Origin: Dipteris shenzhenensis
Taxonomy: Eukaryota; Polypodiophyta; Polypodiopsida; Gleicheniales
DNA length: 64,000 nt
Assembly: GCA_047967505.1 (NCBI GenBank)
Contig: CM106541.1
Direction: 5' to 3' (one strand)
Part shown: piece by piece, positions 56,601-64,000 of the stretch
Layout of the letters: each line of letters begins with the position of its first letter
Numbering within the stretch: position 1 is the first letter of the stretch
Notes under the pieces: model-generated
Seen by the model: the letters and a program-made list of their open reading frames with translations, nothing else
What the model was told of the DNA's origin: nothing
Databases searched by the model: none
Position numbers and translations under genes: made by a program

Positions 56601-59600
56601 AAAATTCACGAGAGTCAAAGCAATGCCAAACGAGATGAGTCATAGTCTCTCGTGGGGATACACCGTCAACAAAGGGCAGGCACAACATGATGACGTGCCA
56701 AGATCTGTTCAAAGGGGAGAACCCCAAAATCTGGGCGTAGTGCAATGGTTCAATGAACCCCTCGTCTGAGATCCATAAGCAGTGATCTCTAGAGAAGGTG
56801 AGTCTCGCCGAGAGTTGTGTAGGTGCTAACCAGGTCCTGTATGTGTGGAGCTGCAAGAAATCCTCTTTGCTAACATGGTTCACCTACTGACAGATGAGCG
56901 GAATGGATGGAGCCTCAAGGCCATACTCAAATAGTGGCAATCTGTGGATATGTATTCCCAAGCATGCAAACCATCTGCGTGTCTGAGCATACCTATAAAC
57001 CATCTGGTCAAACATGTTGAAGTGGCAAAGATTGGAGAAAAACCCAAAAATGCCAAGGGGGGCTAAGCCCAGAATGTAGGAAGAGATAGTAGGGGGACTG
57101 AAGGAGGGCCTTAAGGCCAATACGGATCCCTCCTTTCCTTGGGATGCCAATCCAACTGTCAAAGTAGGCAAGGTCCATCCTTATGGGAGGATGAGGGAGA
57201 AGAAGAGCATGGGAGGGGCCATCAACAGAGCAAGGCATGTAATGGGACATCAGACAGCCCATAGTGGCTCTGGACAAGCTGACAAAGCAAGGTGCAAGGG
57301 TTGCCTTAGGACTGCTGGTAGGGGTATAAAGCCAACCATTTGTTGGAAAAAGAAGGAATGCAGCAGAACAGGGGAAGAACAGATTGGAAACAAGGGGGGG
57401 AAGGGGGGGGAGAAGGGATGGGAGAAGGCACCGCCGAGGAGGGGTGGGAGAGGTAGAGGAAGGTGGAAGGGAGAGAGTGAAGCAAGGGGAGGCAATTTGA
57501 GGGGTGGTGGGGTGGCTAGCAGGCATGGGAGCTTAGGTTGAGCTCCACATTATTGAACATCTAATTTACAAATCATTACTTGTCAATATATATTTGTCTT
57601 GAAGCCTCTAAACATAAGATAGTGCATTACTAAGTTTGTGGTAAGATTTTAATCAAGTGTATGAGCTGCACAAGTATCCTTTTAGCATCTGCTAGTCTCT
57701 CCTAGGGAACAGCTAGGAGGGAGGCCCTTAGTGGCTTTTTATCTTTGTTGTTGTACCAGATCACTATTTTTGTGTCAACTAATATTGATGTGAAGAAAAG
57801 TTTGCTTGGAATTATAGGTTTATGTAGACCGAAATATTTGACGGTGAGGAGATGGAGGTGGATTCTGGAGGGACTGAGCTTCCCTCCAGCCTAGCCTCAG
57901 CCACCAAATCTAGTCAGACTTTGAATCCAGTGAACTTGACGTTGACTGATGGGACTACTCGTGTGCATGAAGATCTTTGTGATGCAATCTACAGTTCCAT
58001 CAGCTTTGCACCTAAAACGTTGGCTGATGAAAGCAAATTTCGTTTTACAAGCTTCACATAGAGCAGAGAACTCTTCTCACATTTGAACTTCCCACCTCTC
58101 CTTGGACAGAAGGATTTCGACGATGGAGAAGAGCAACTGTTTGAACGCCGCATACTTGGAGGAGAGCGGATTCCAATAAGGAGCGCAAACGACCAGGAAG
58201 AAGGAAGAAGCACCGCAGTCAAGATGTCATGGCCCTCGTACTCGGGCGTGGTACAAGATTTCAAGGGGGGCCTCTTTACCCCACCTTTCGAACAAAGTCA
58301 TCTAGCTTTGCCGGTGGAAGCCAGAGGGTCGGAAGAGACCCCCCAGCATGCATAGATTTCCATTTCTCCACCTTTGGAGCAGGTACACCCGAGGGGAGCC
58401 CAGGAGTCGACAAGTCAGAGCGTTCATAAGGAGGCACAGACAAGAGAGGCGCTGAAACAAGTGCTAAAGCTCAAACAAAATCTGAAATCCCAACAGGAGA
58501 AAGTGGAGCAGGCCAATGAAGAGAGCTCATTTGCAAAAGGTAAGTAGCCGCTTTCCTTGACGAGGATAGGCTAGATAAATCCATTCACTGGTTATCCACA
58601 CATGCCCTTATAGGTTTTCTACCGGGACCTAGACCACCTGCTGCCTTCTTAGAAAACTGGCTCAGAACCAATTGGATACGAAAAGGTTTGGTAGTAACTA
58701 GTGTGAGGTTCCTGAGTAAAAGTTCTATTTGAGAAATATCACCAGCAGCATGAGTAGATATTGTAAACACTTGATTAATGTTGAGGGGAATCTCTTTAGT
58801 GAGGGATTACACATCCACAGACAGAAGTAGTCTAGATTTATGCATTGCATTAGATATCATGTGACAAGACTATGTTACATTTGAGTTTGAATGTAACGTG
58901 ACCTCGATGGGTTGGTCAACAATGAATTTTAAGGGACGCTTTGACATAAATGCAAGACTTTTACATAAATTTAATTATTTGATGTAAGGGTTTTGTGTTG
59001 TTTGATTGAGTTATGTGGGTCAAAGATTGCATTGGGGGGTCCTTGGTGACTTGGTCAAGAGAATGTGGTTGTTCCTGTACCAGGGTGGTTGTGCCTCATG
59101 GTGAGGAAGAGGATGAGGCCATTGAGGTAGTTATGTATGTCGCATGGCAGAGCAGCACACTGCCCATAATGCTCTTGATGAGGAGCTCTAAGAGGAGGGC
59201 CTTGCGCATGGCTAGTGGGCTCAAAGCAATGCATGCAAGATCCCCAGGCGATTGGTTGTTGTCGTCGAGCTGTTTGCAGTTTCAAGAGTTTAACGTATGA
59301 GGCGGACATCATTATGCCCCGGGGCCCTTTCAACAAAAATGAGAGTGCAAGCCTATGGTTGACAGCAAGAAGGTGGCGGTATTAAGTGTCGATTGAAGTA
59401 CAGGCAACATACCATGATCGTGTCTGGAAAGATTTTAAAGTGAATAAGAAAAGAGCTCATATACCTTTAAAGAACAATACAAGAGTAATTGAAAATAGAA
59501 AAGGACTTCAAATGAGCAAAAGGAGGCAGCCTAAAGTCAACTGCACAAGTGGAAGGATTGTCCAAAGGACAAAGATCCCCGTGATGGAGATGGTTGTCAT

Positions 59601-62600
59601 GAAGTGTGACGGAGACATGAAAATGTAGTCCTAGTGTTGATGAGTTACAAATTCATCCAGCACAAGTTTGATTCTATATGCATGTTTCGACAGAAGATGC
59701 AGCTAGGAGATTCAGCAGATCATCTAGGACGATGTATGGCAGGCATACATCCATCGAACATGGATCTCTTGCTTGCAGTCACTCATGACCAAGATGGCCT
59801 TCTACTGAGAGAATTTCCTTCATCTGAGCAGGGATGGATTCATCACCACACAGACTTGAAGCTCTGTACACTTTGTGACACACATGAGGTGGAGAAAGAA
59901 GAGCATGTCCTGGTATGATGTCCTAGATACTATGAGATTCGACGGAGGTATCACTGCCGTCTTATCCACTGGTACAACAATACGAGTACCCTGACCAGAG
60001 ATGTAATGCACTCTTCATACACGAGGTCAACAAACCCAAGTCTAGACTCATGAGATCTACTATGGGACACGCCATGCTACTGCCGCTTCCCTTGAGGTTT
60101 CTTCATTTCCCTTGCTTTTTAACATTACAGCCTCTTGTAGCTGTTCGTATCTCACACAAACTGCCCTCCTTGCTGCTCAGGCCGGGTTTCTCTGTGTACA
60201 GTTCAAGATTTAACTACTTCCACTTCACAAATTTGTACGTGTACATAAAGATAGGGAATTCCAGTTATTAAGGGGCATCTCTAGCTTGAGCGAAAAGCAC
60301 TAAGCTGGATTACAATTCCATCTCATGTCCTGCTCTTAGAAAAGAAGAAATTCCAGGATCTTAGTTCTTAAGAAGCCTGGGCATTCATTGGCAGCTCTTA
60401 AAGTGCCGCATACATCAAGACCACCGGCTAATCTGAAACTGAATGTTTATAAGTCCCTGGATCTGAACCCCACCAATAGTCTAGCCAAATTGCACACCCT
60501 GTCCTCCCAAGGATAATATTATCATATGGAGACTTTTCCCCCATGAAGAAGAGCAGGTTATTCTGAGGGGATCAGGATGTGCGATATGACAATCTTTAAT
60601 CTATCCAGAAATATGGAGTTCACAGAGTCGTTTCTTCAGAGAAACGTGCAATCTGTAGCCTGCAGAAGACTATGACTGAACTCCGAAGAGCTCTCCCCAG
60701 GTAATAGGGATAGAGTGCTAAGAAACACTTCTTCATTTGCAAATCCTAGCTTCTACAAGCTTGATCAAGCTTGTAGATCTTTATGATTGAAACAGAATGG
60801 ATTCCCATATACAGAAAGCCCATCTACAAAGGGTTATCAATGATGGACTTGAATCAGAGAGCCAATATGATCAACATTCATGAACCAAAGTCATTTGAAG
60901 AAGTGGAGGGGAATCCTGAGGATGTGAGGATTGAGATGGACTCAAACAATCCAAAACAGAACTTGGGATCTGGTGACTAGGCCACCTGTGTACAAAGTCA
61001 TTGGAACCACTCACTTGACTTTAGGGAAAGGGTCCACCCAGGAAGAGTGGCTTGCTACAAGGTTTTGATCTTGCTGCTAATTCCCTCATGGTCCACATCT
61101 GTACTCTTTGCAAGAAAAATATGAGGTCTTGTTCTTGAATCCATCAAAGCCTTTTTCTTTGGTGTTGAGGAGGTGGGCTGCTTTGTTGGAGCCCTTATGT
61201 TGGTGAGAATAACTGTAAGCTATATGCCTTAGGCCATGCAAGGTAGAAAAGAGAAAAGTGAGAGAGGGTAGAGAAAAGGAGAGGTGGTGTGGAGGATCTG
61301 GGAAACTTTTCTTGCATCTTTTGTTTACTTGTTTTTGAGGAGCCAGTTGGGGGGATGCTGGCTCATCCAACAGAAGTTGGACCAGGGTGAGGCTAGGGGC
61401 AGGGAAGATAGATATAACAGCTACACGAGAGTGGGTGTACATAATAAAAGCGATGCTGAGAGGTGTAAACGATGGAGGATATCATGAACATAGTAAAAGC
61501 AATGAGAGGTGTAAACGGTGGAGGATATCATGAATCGTAAGGAGAGGCGAGGAAGAGGGGGTCCACATTATCCCCTCTGCAGTATGTGCACAAGTTATTG
61601 TGGGCAGAGGGGCATTATAAGAATGAGACGGGAAGACAAGGATGGAGTATTCACTGCTTGGCGATGTCAAGAGGAGAGGAACGGGACTAAAGGAGGTGAT
61701 GAAACGAAATGAGATTCTTTGTTAGTGTCGAGTGGAGACCCATCAGGCTCTATGGGATAGCCACATGTCTGATTTACAATGACCTGGATAACTGTTTTTC
61801 TGCAACCCTGCCCGGCCATGGAGGAAGAAAATGCAGAGAAGATGGGCGGGTGGGTGTGGTGGTTCAAACTACCAGGTGATTATGATTTAAATAAAGGCTG
61901 CCGCATTAATGCAAGAAAGGATGATTGGTCATTTCGGTCTTGTTTATTTTCTCGCCCAACTCCTTGGGCGGCCAGACACCATTTTCTTTCCTCCACGTAT
62001 TGGACCAAGTAAGCCTATGAATGTGCCCTCCACTTTTGATGGGCGGCGGGGTGGTGTGAACCCGCCCTAAATGCGCATGTTCATGCACCTATGCAATCAG
62101 ATATGGACCATCTCTTTGAGTTAAACAAATTCTTTCTTGAAGCAGTGGGGGCAATTCACCAACTGAGAAATGATATCGTACAATCAGGGGGATGATGCTC
62201 TGTGTGTAACTCAAACACACGGCTCCATGCTTTTTCTCAAGGCAGAGGCCATTCAGCCTTTGAAGGGTCCCTTCAAAGGATAGTAACACCCCCTAGTTTT
62301 GCTTAGTTTCTGCCCCTCATCACTCAACACATTGAATTCAAGCAATCCCAAAATTGAATAATGAGGCTGCTGTTGTAGTGCAGAAACATCTGGATATAAT
62401 TGTCAGGTTCACAATATCTGCTCCTTTCCCTTTCACTGGAATGCTTTTGCAGGATTGAATTGTAATGTATTGTGTTTCCTTCTTATTGTGAACATTGATG
62501 TGACCCTTTGATTGGCACCAAATGTTCTGTTGTGCAGCTATGACACTGGTCCCTATAGGATTCTGCTTGAGCATGCTATACTTTGCATCAAATCACTCGC

Positions 62601-63108
62601 AAGTTGTTGGTCTTATTGGTATGCACACTTACCTTCAAAAATCTAAACCACCACCATTTCAACCCTGGTTAAAGGTTATGCTCTCTCTCATTCAGGTGAG
62701 GTATGTGAAATTATCTCTTGTTGTTGCATATGTTCAAAATTTGCAGGAGTGGTTGCAGCAGTTTTTGGTTACATTATAAAAGAGCTTTTACCACAATATG
62801 GCAAAAAAGCGGAAGAAGTGGTTCAGCAGCGCATTGTGCGTGTGCAACAAAATATAGATAGAATGCAACACTGGATAGACTTTGTAGTTGCCAAAGAATT
62901 CAAGGCATCACCATCCAATGGATCTTGCATACCTGCACATGGACCTTCAAACAATGCTTGCATTGAATTAGGTACTATTCCAGCGCGAGACATCAACTTG
63001 GGTGTATGTGAGCGCCATACTAATCAGCTGGAAACGGAGATAATCTCAGAGTTTAAACTGCACCGCCTAGCAAAGTGCAGCAGCAGTAATAGTTTCTCCG
63101 ATAAGTAG
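32370..63108 (+). CDS. APC-family amino-acid/polyamine transporter, nine exons
   Basis: Joining 32370-32645, 32882-33260, 34665-34824, 52875-53079, 53188-53289, 53841-53954, 55988-56111, 62538-62618 and 62747-63108 gives 1803 nt, 600 residues plus stop, with every phase consistent. The start is the first ATG after an in-frame TGA at 32301. A Ser/Pro/His-rich cytosolic N-terminus (1-75) precedes TM1, whose unwound substrate loop GPFGFEGTVGAGGP (93-106) matches the APC signature. Further helices include LLLFQILWSAPLALMTAEL and WSFVNSCFAFTCSIL. The TM6 region is LLLWNSSGFDGVGNIASEV, and RPFCIPMP is the C-terminal RPYKIP box. The tail has a helical QQRIVRVQQNIDRMQHWIDF. Plant polyamine transporters (PUT/LAT) share this layout but have NYWD where this has SGFD, so I would not assign PUT. 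Substrate is unknown; it should act as a proton-coupled importer in a membrane. It looks intact. Introns range from 108 bp to 18 kb. Confidence 0.88.
32882..33260 (+). CDS. Transporter exon 2
   Basis: Follows acceptor GTGCAG in phase 0, so AVTS joins GPFGFEG within the APC signature. Ends at donor GTATGT after one base of a glycine codon (ITIIG). It holds the second half of TM1 and TM2-TM4. Confidence 0.9.
33261..34664 (+). other. Transporter intron 2
   Basis: 1,404 bp, GT-AG. No transposon motif recognised. Short open frames are not supported. Confidence 0.7.
34665..34824 (+). CDS. Transporter exon 3
   Basis: The acceptor is the AG at 34663-34664 (ATGGTAG). The earlier TTTCAG at 34612-34617 gives a wrong phase and a stop. 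The translation is (G)TAAMLLAVAVLSPFAAMII, then WGKFITLLLWNSS. The donor GTCTCT at 34825 is weak, but its phase matches exon 4. Confidence 0.78.
35480..36722 (+). mobile_element. LINE copy with its reverse transcriptase deleted
   Basis: Endonuclease remnants (ELIVGHAVWMGLRVGSG, DSWILGGDFNNLEFAEDK, ERSTWEQFIFAISGRDSW) at 35530-35900 are followed, within about 200 bp, by the C-terminal zinc-finger part (WTSLRPQKVSYFFWLVAHG, then HTQRKQWDFTWGMVAWLTEG, 36140-36410). The whole reverse transcriptase is missing. The A-run at 36712-36719 is the tail. Same family as the LINE at 0.9-4.8 kb. Confidence 0.85.
36725..38020. other. Unassigned part of intron 3
   Basis: Low-complexity C/T-rich frames at 37430-37640 and no firm domain. 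The 3' end leads into a copia reverse-transcriptase fragment, so some of it may be decayed copia pol. Confidence 0.35.
38021..38225 (+). pseudogene. Ty1/copia reverse-transcriptase fragment
   Basis: Reads EFKTDLEASFEMSNLGRLHY, then YLGQLEEGIV, with LLHRF in a shifted frame. This is the well-known copia block (LK..L...F.M.DLG.L.YFLG). It is frameshifted and flanked by unrecognisable sequence. Confidence 0.75.
38340..39480 (+). mobile_element. LINE fragment
   Basis: Reads LDFERAYDRVEWICLWDLYD near 38350 (motif A of LINE reverse transcriptase), SRALVVNQVFISFCLLC-type thumb remnants at 38930-39000, and YIGRLKRLVHNYLWF with AKGAWSII near 39050-39110. Frames are broken. Both 5' and 3' ends are lost. 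Confidence 0.75.
39281..39430 (+). repeat. 75-bp tandem duplication
   Basis: Two adjacent copies (39281-39355 and 39356-39430) share GATTATTAAGCCCAACAAA and differ at about five bases. They lie in the 3' part of the LINE fragment. Confidence 0.88.
39480..40407. other. Unassigned part of intron 3
   Basis: No recognisable domain, repeat pair or RNA gene. The right edge is the target site (ATCC) of the LTR-element array. Confidence 0.4.
40408..40492 (-). repeat. Partial LTR at the left edge of the array
   Basis: This matches the first 85 bp (+ strand sense) of the full LTRs, from TGTTAGAAATGACCCAACAG to GTGTGCGTGCGGGGTGT. It then jumps to internal sequence that matches 43710 onward (TTCTGAACGCACCTAACTG). 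Confidence 0.88.
40677..41761 (-). repeat. 3' LTR of the gag-only element (1,085 bp)
   Basis: Nearly identical to 43879-44965, differing at a small number of bases by eye. TGTTAG...CCAACA on the + strand. It contains a TATATA box near 41397. Only the right-hand purine tract (GAGAGGGGG on the element strand, 41762-41770) is adjacent. Confidence 0.93.
41762..42395 (-). other. Post-gag region of the gag-only element
   Basis: A long frame (to 41695, running into the LTR) includes GCRLLEGDGQRVLKPEEYLL, GCRPCQRKDGLKQTLRAW and GDDWKIVTAGL. It has none of the protease, integrase or polymerase motifs and resembles no domain I know. It may be the decayed end of gag or captured sequence. Confidence 0.4.
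42396..43652 (-). CDS. Copia-type gag of the non-autonomous element
   Basis: An uninterrupted 418-codon frame. N-terminal IPNFGESGKLDGTNYPIWK is the copia gag entry motif (DUF4219/UBN2 region). It is followed by the UBN2-type core (AWVTLKDLYETDNTSRI, LLQHQLYNLDMEEGDTVHSH) and the knuckle CFYCDTLGHFAKDC, all residues intact. The tail after about residue 300 is acidic. Gag packages the element's RNA. With no pol of its own, replication would need enzymes from a related element. An intact frame in an otherwise dead setting suggests recent activity. Confidence 0.85.
   Translation of the reverse strand: MSTATASSAPAFPSSSPSFLSFTIPNFGESGKLDGTNYPIWKVKIRSHLVARKLWKLTTGVESKPEDMVDKKGEIVMAIDREELEAWEDRDAHALAIIIGTTADSVLPHIQLAEMSVEAWVTLKDLYETDNTSRILLLQHQLYNLDMEEGDTVHSHLTKVKVVRDQLVTVGQKTDSCHLALMVLRRLPRSFKSFVTAVIVGQRTKPLMFEELGPLLLQEEAREKLYNEDKDDKAMLAKDSAGKGKGKPNGGKSKKDDSDDEGTSKRKHKKKCFYCDTLGHFAKDCRKKKADQKNKKESADSDSEGEAKANVVIKELFLVTSPSVTEVTYVDPEIIVRMSDIEMWVDEESDVFVKVKRSMERLVPSRCVVVDTDTRVDSMEGPGVSWSDGCWSSEGDNTGLHRRLGVCFQGKHSRSTTV
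43862..43878 (-). promoter_or_regulatory. Primer-binding site of the gag-only element
   Basis: Next to the 5' LTR the element's strand reads TGGTATCAGAGCCCAAG, an exact match to the 3' end of plant initiator tRNA-Met in its first 12 bases. The same site lies beside the LTR at 40676. Confidence 0.9.
43879..44965 (-). repeat. 5' LTR of the gag-only element (1,087 bp)
   Basis: A near-identical partner of 40677-41761. The short differences (for example near 44735-44785) suggest a relatively recent insertion. It ends CCAACA, abutting ATCCC. Confidence 0.93.
45080..49945 (-). mobile_element. Long LINE copy with ORF1 and ORF2 remnants
   Basis: The tail is the A-run at 45080-45092 on the - strand. 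Upstream, in order, are thumb and zf-RVT remnants (45500-46041: ILYWSSAKLSLVSRALVANQ), reverse transcriptase with an intact FADDTALYV box (46176-46202) and RPITLLDTAYKILAKVLSLR (46640-46700), endonuclease (SWNMHGLHNRARS at 48440; GGDFHNLEFGEDKHGGATF at 48030-48090), and ORF1 with the knuckle CLRCRQMGHLAQDS (about 49800-49850; last cysteine replaced by serine). ORF1 is interrupted at 49945 by a short LINE insertion. Frames are broken. Same family as the + strand copies. Confidence 0.88.
47070..47740. repeat. Direct duplication of about 280 bp within the LINE
   Basis: About 47070-47361 recurs at 47466-47738 (offset 396 bp), for example GAGATCTTGGGTCCTACTCG against GAGATCTTGGGTCCTGCTCA and the shared AAGAGCGTGAGACTGAAGCT. 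The first copy has a further small duplication of CCCTCGTGAGGCC. It lies in the linker between endonuclease and reverse transcriptase. Confidence 0.88.
49946..50208 (-). mobile_element. 5'-truncated LINE insertion (263 bp) with target duplications
   Basis: A perfect 10-bp direct repeat TGCCACTATC flanks it (49936-49945 and 50209-50218). The - strand end is an A-run (49951-49959) preceded by TTAATAGAAATCTTTTTC, similar to the 3' end of the LINE at 45.1 kb (TTAATAGAAGGTTCC). It interrupts the ORF1 zinc-knuckle frame of the host LINE. Confidence 0.82.
50219..51086. other. Unassigned part of intron 3
   Basis: Probably further ORF1 or leader sequence of the - strand LINE (purine-rich 50280-50340). 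The frames show no domain I recognise. Confidence 0.35.
51090..51315 (+). repeat. 113-bp tandem repeat of the MITE left end
   Basis: Units 51090-51202 and 51203-51315 both start GGCCCTTTACACACCAAAGG and end near GCCCAAGCTTA. A third, truncated start (GACCTTTTA) follows at 51315. Confidence 0.9.
51090..51647. mobile_element. PIF/Harbinger-like (Tourist-type) MITE
   Basis: A 558-bp segment between TTA target duplications (51087-51089 and 51648-51650). The ends are imperfect inverted repeats: GGCCCTTTACACACCAAAGG at the left, and on the other strand GGCTGTTTACACACCGCCAA at the right, continuing into GGGYGCCC. TTA target sites and termini beginning GG point to PIF/Harbinger. There is no coding capacity. 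The left end is tandemly repeated. Confidence 0.8.
51648..52874. other. End of transporter intron 3
   Basis: No domain or repeat recognised. AT-rich toward the acceptor. Confidence 0.5.
52875..53079 (+). CDS. Transporter exon 4
   Basis: Follows ATCAG and begins mid-glycine, giving WNSSG-FDGVGNIASEV. It continues VLLILAVYGLPTLIGV and ends HPLQ before donor GTATGG. It lies 18,050 bp from exon 3. Confidence 0.9.
53188..53289 (+). CDS. Transporter exon 5
   Basis: 34 codons, phase 0 on both sides: IWMGLSEVLSAVGLL, then RIVYGMALVEQ. Acceptor TTGACAG, donor GTGGTG. Confidence 0.88.
53290..53840 (+). other. Transporter intron 5
   Basis: 551 bp, GT-AG, AT-rich, nothing else seen. Confidence 0.8.
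53841..53954 (+). CDS. Transporter exon 6
   Basis: 38 codons, phase 0: VPMFTWLHPRFGTPWIAIL, ending FYSLAE. It matches the RYGTPL...GIL block of the family. Donor GTTTGT. Confidence 0.88.
53955..55987 (+). other. Transporter intron 6
   Basis: 2,033 bp, GT-AG. Short unsupported frames only, and no transposon motif recognised. Confidence 0.75.
55988..56111 (+). CDS. Transporter exon 7
   Basis: Acceptor TTGTAG, phase 0: ADMLFYALSTMLKFGALVQL, then RPFCIPMPQTVLA. Ends after one base of the next codon, before GTAGTA. It is the counterpart of the plant AENFLYC...LEFAAF segment. Confidence 0.88.
56210..57540 (-). mobile_element. LINE fragment, 3' end
   Basis: The - strand tail is an A/T-rich run (AAAAAATAAAATAAAATG) followed by a (GT)n microsatellite at 56197-56212. 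Just upstream is a zf-RVT remnant (56587-56883: ETMTHLVWHCFDSREF; FSRDHCLWISDEG). 57008-57200 reads DSWIGIPRKGG, then IGLKALLQSPYYLF. A C/T-rich stretch (- strand) occupies 57360-57520. Ends are uncertain. Confidence 0.65.
57541..59370. other. Unassigned part of intron 7
   Basis: Frames at 57852-58430 (VKMSWPSYSGVVQDFKGGLF) may be a LINE ORF1 start, but no knuckle or other domain confirms it. Nothing was recognised at 58560-59370. Confidence 0.3.
59371..60065 (+). mobile_element. LINE reverse-transcriptase C-terminal fragment
   Basis: Frame 59634-59918 ends LKLCTLCDTHEVEKEEHVLV, and the next frame continues CPRYYEIRRRYHCRLIHW. This is the CxxC...H...C zinc-binding region found at the end of many LINE polymerases. 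It is less like the other LINEs here, so it may be a different lineage. Confidence 0.6.
62538..62618 (+). CDS. Transporter exon 8
   Basis: Acceptor TGTGCAG, phase 1 on both sides: (A)MTLVPIGFCLSMLYFASN, then HSQVVGLI. This is one transmembrane helix. Donor GTATGC. It lies 6,426 bp from exon 7. Confidence 0.87.
62747..63108 (+). CDS. Transporter exon 9 and stop
   Basis: Acceptor TTTGCAG, phase 1: (G)VVAAVFGYIIKELLPQYGK, then a cytosolic tail of about 100 residues ending SFSDK and TAG at 63106-63108. Confidence 0.88.
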
Positions 63109-64000
63109 CCCTTACCAATATTTTTCTGGAAGACCTGTCAAGAGTGTTGTACTTATGCAAAATCAGGCTACTGAGAACATCCACATCGGAGACCGATGAA
63201 ACATAAGAGTTTGTGTGTTGCACAGCTCTTGCTCGAAGTTCTGTTCTGATCTTTTACAGGGAACAACATATTTATTTCCTTCTAGTGCAATCTTTGTGCC
63301 TGTGACACAAAGGTGAGCTTTTAGCGGAGACTGCAAAGCGTAATCCTCCAGATTTAAACTGAAGGTGGCGGTTGCTCTCAAGAGGATCCTGCTAAGAAAT
63401 TGGGGTTCAAGCAACAGCTCACGATGAAATACAGCTTCCACTCTGAATCTCCTTGAGGTGCAGGGACCCTTGATCTATCGTTGCTGCTGAATAGAATGAA
63501 ACAGTTCTCCTTGCACGTTCCATCCTTGTGAAGACTCGTGCTATGCATGAGTCTGTTTTTGAATCCATCCCCCCTTGTATTTTGCCATATTCAACAAAAA
63601 CAAATCTTGAGATGCATTGCACTAAAGCTCTATTGTTATTATATCTCTTGCTTACAGAGTTTTGGCCACTACACCATCAACCTTAAGGTTTCTGCCACAG
63701 TATCAATACATCAGGTAAACCCTGGGAAGTTAGCATCAAGAAATCCTTATCTGAAGACACTGCGGAGTATGACACTAAATGTTGGCAAGTGTCTGCATTG
63801 ACATCTCAGAAATATATTAATAAGACAATTGTATAGGTAATATGGGGTTTCTTGTGGATCTGCGTTGTTAGTTGACACGCTTTTTTCACCACATTAAATC
63901 TAATGTATTTTTGTTAAAATACTGTCATGATGTATGCAACATATACTTTGATGCATGTACATTCTAATGAGCAAAAAAAGGAGATTGAAAGTGAGCATGT
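63109..64000 (+). other. Transporter 3'UTR and downstream flank
   Basis: No further supported coding frame. AT-rich stretches near 63810-63840 and 63890-63960 include AATAAG- and TTAATAAG-type poly(A) context. The exact cleavage site cannot be told. Confidence 0.5.

Larger units (their letters stand above)
56112..62537 (+). other. Transporter intron 7 (6.4 kb)
   Basis: Phase-1 intron between GTAGTA and TGTGCAG. It holds LINE fragments at 56.2-57.5 and 59.4-60.1 kb. The parts at 57540-59370 and 60070-62537 contain nothing I can name, apart from a short direct repeat at 61450-61535 (GAGAGGTGTAAACG.TGGAGG twice). Confidence 0.75.

Noticed and set aside
1-64000. tRNA, rRNA or organelle-derived sequence
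   Set aside because: No tRNA cloverleaf boxes, rRNA motifs or organelle genes were recognised on reading through both strands.

Overview
This looks like a slice of a large, transposon-rich land-plant nuclear genome. The evidence is two intron-bearing or eukaryote-style genes of plant character (a UBP1-associated UBA2-type RNA-binding protein and an APC-family amino-acid/polyamine transporter), a Ty3/gypsy chromovirus and Ty1/copia-like elements primed by initiator-methionine tRNA, and many decayed L1-type LINEs. One intron is about 18 kb and filled with dead elements, which fits a gymnosperm or fern better than a compact flowering-plant genome. I cannot name the species.

Layout. 1-4.8 kb: a pyrimidine-rich stretch, then a decayed LINE on the + strand. 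4.8-10.9 kb: a roughly 6-kb fold-back structure. Its two arms are diverged inverted copies of each other. The outer part of each arm carries a satellite built of short palindromes, and the inner part carries inverted remnants of a coding region I do not recognise. 11-17.4 kb: the UBA2-like gene on the - strand, single-exon in its coding part, with a probable 3'UTR intron and, about 2.4 kb past its stop, a 151-nt near-perfect hairpin with 57-bp perfect arms. 17.4-27.05 kb: a LINE split by a complete gypsy chromovirus (18162-24682) with perfect CAGAT target duplications. 27-29.7 kb: a copia gag remnant, a 363-bp LTR, and a pyrimidine tract followed by a purine tract. 29.7-32.25 kb: no recognisable gene. 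32.37-63.11 kb: the transporter gene, nine exons on the + strand. Its reading phase closes across all eight introns to give 600 residues.

The third intron of the transporter (34825-52874) holds a deleted LINE, copia reverse-transcriptase and LINE fragments, a gag-only LTR element in a three-LTR array (40408-44965), a long - strand LINE carrying a 263-bp truncated LINE insertion, and a 558-bp PIF/Harbinger-like MITE. Its seventh intron (56112-62537) holds further LINE fragments.

Only the UBA2-like and transporter genes look functional. They lie back to back about 15 kb apart, and there is no sign that they work together. All transposon open frames seen are broken by stops, frameshifts or deletions, except the 418-codon gag frame of the gag-only element.
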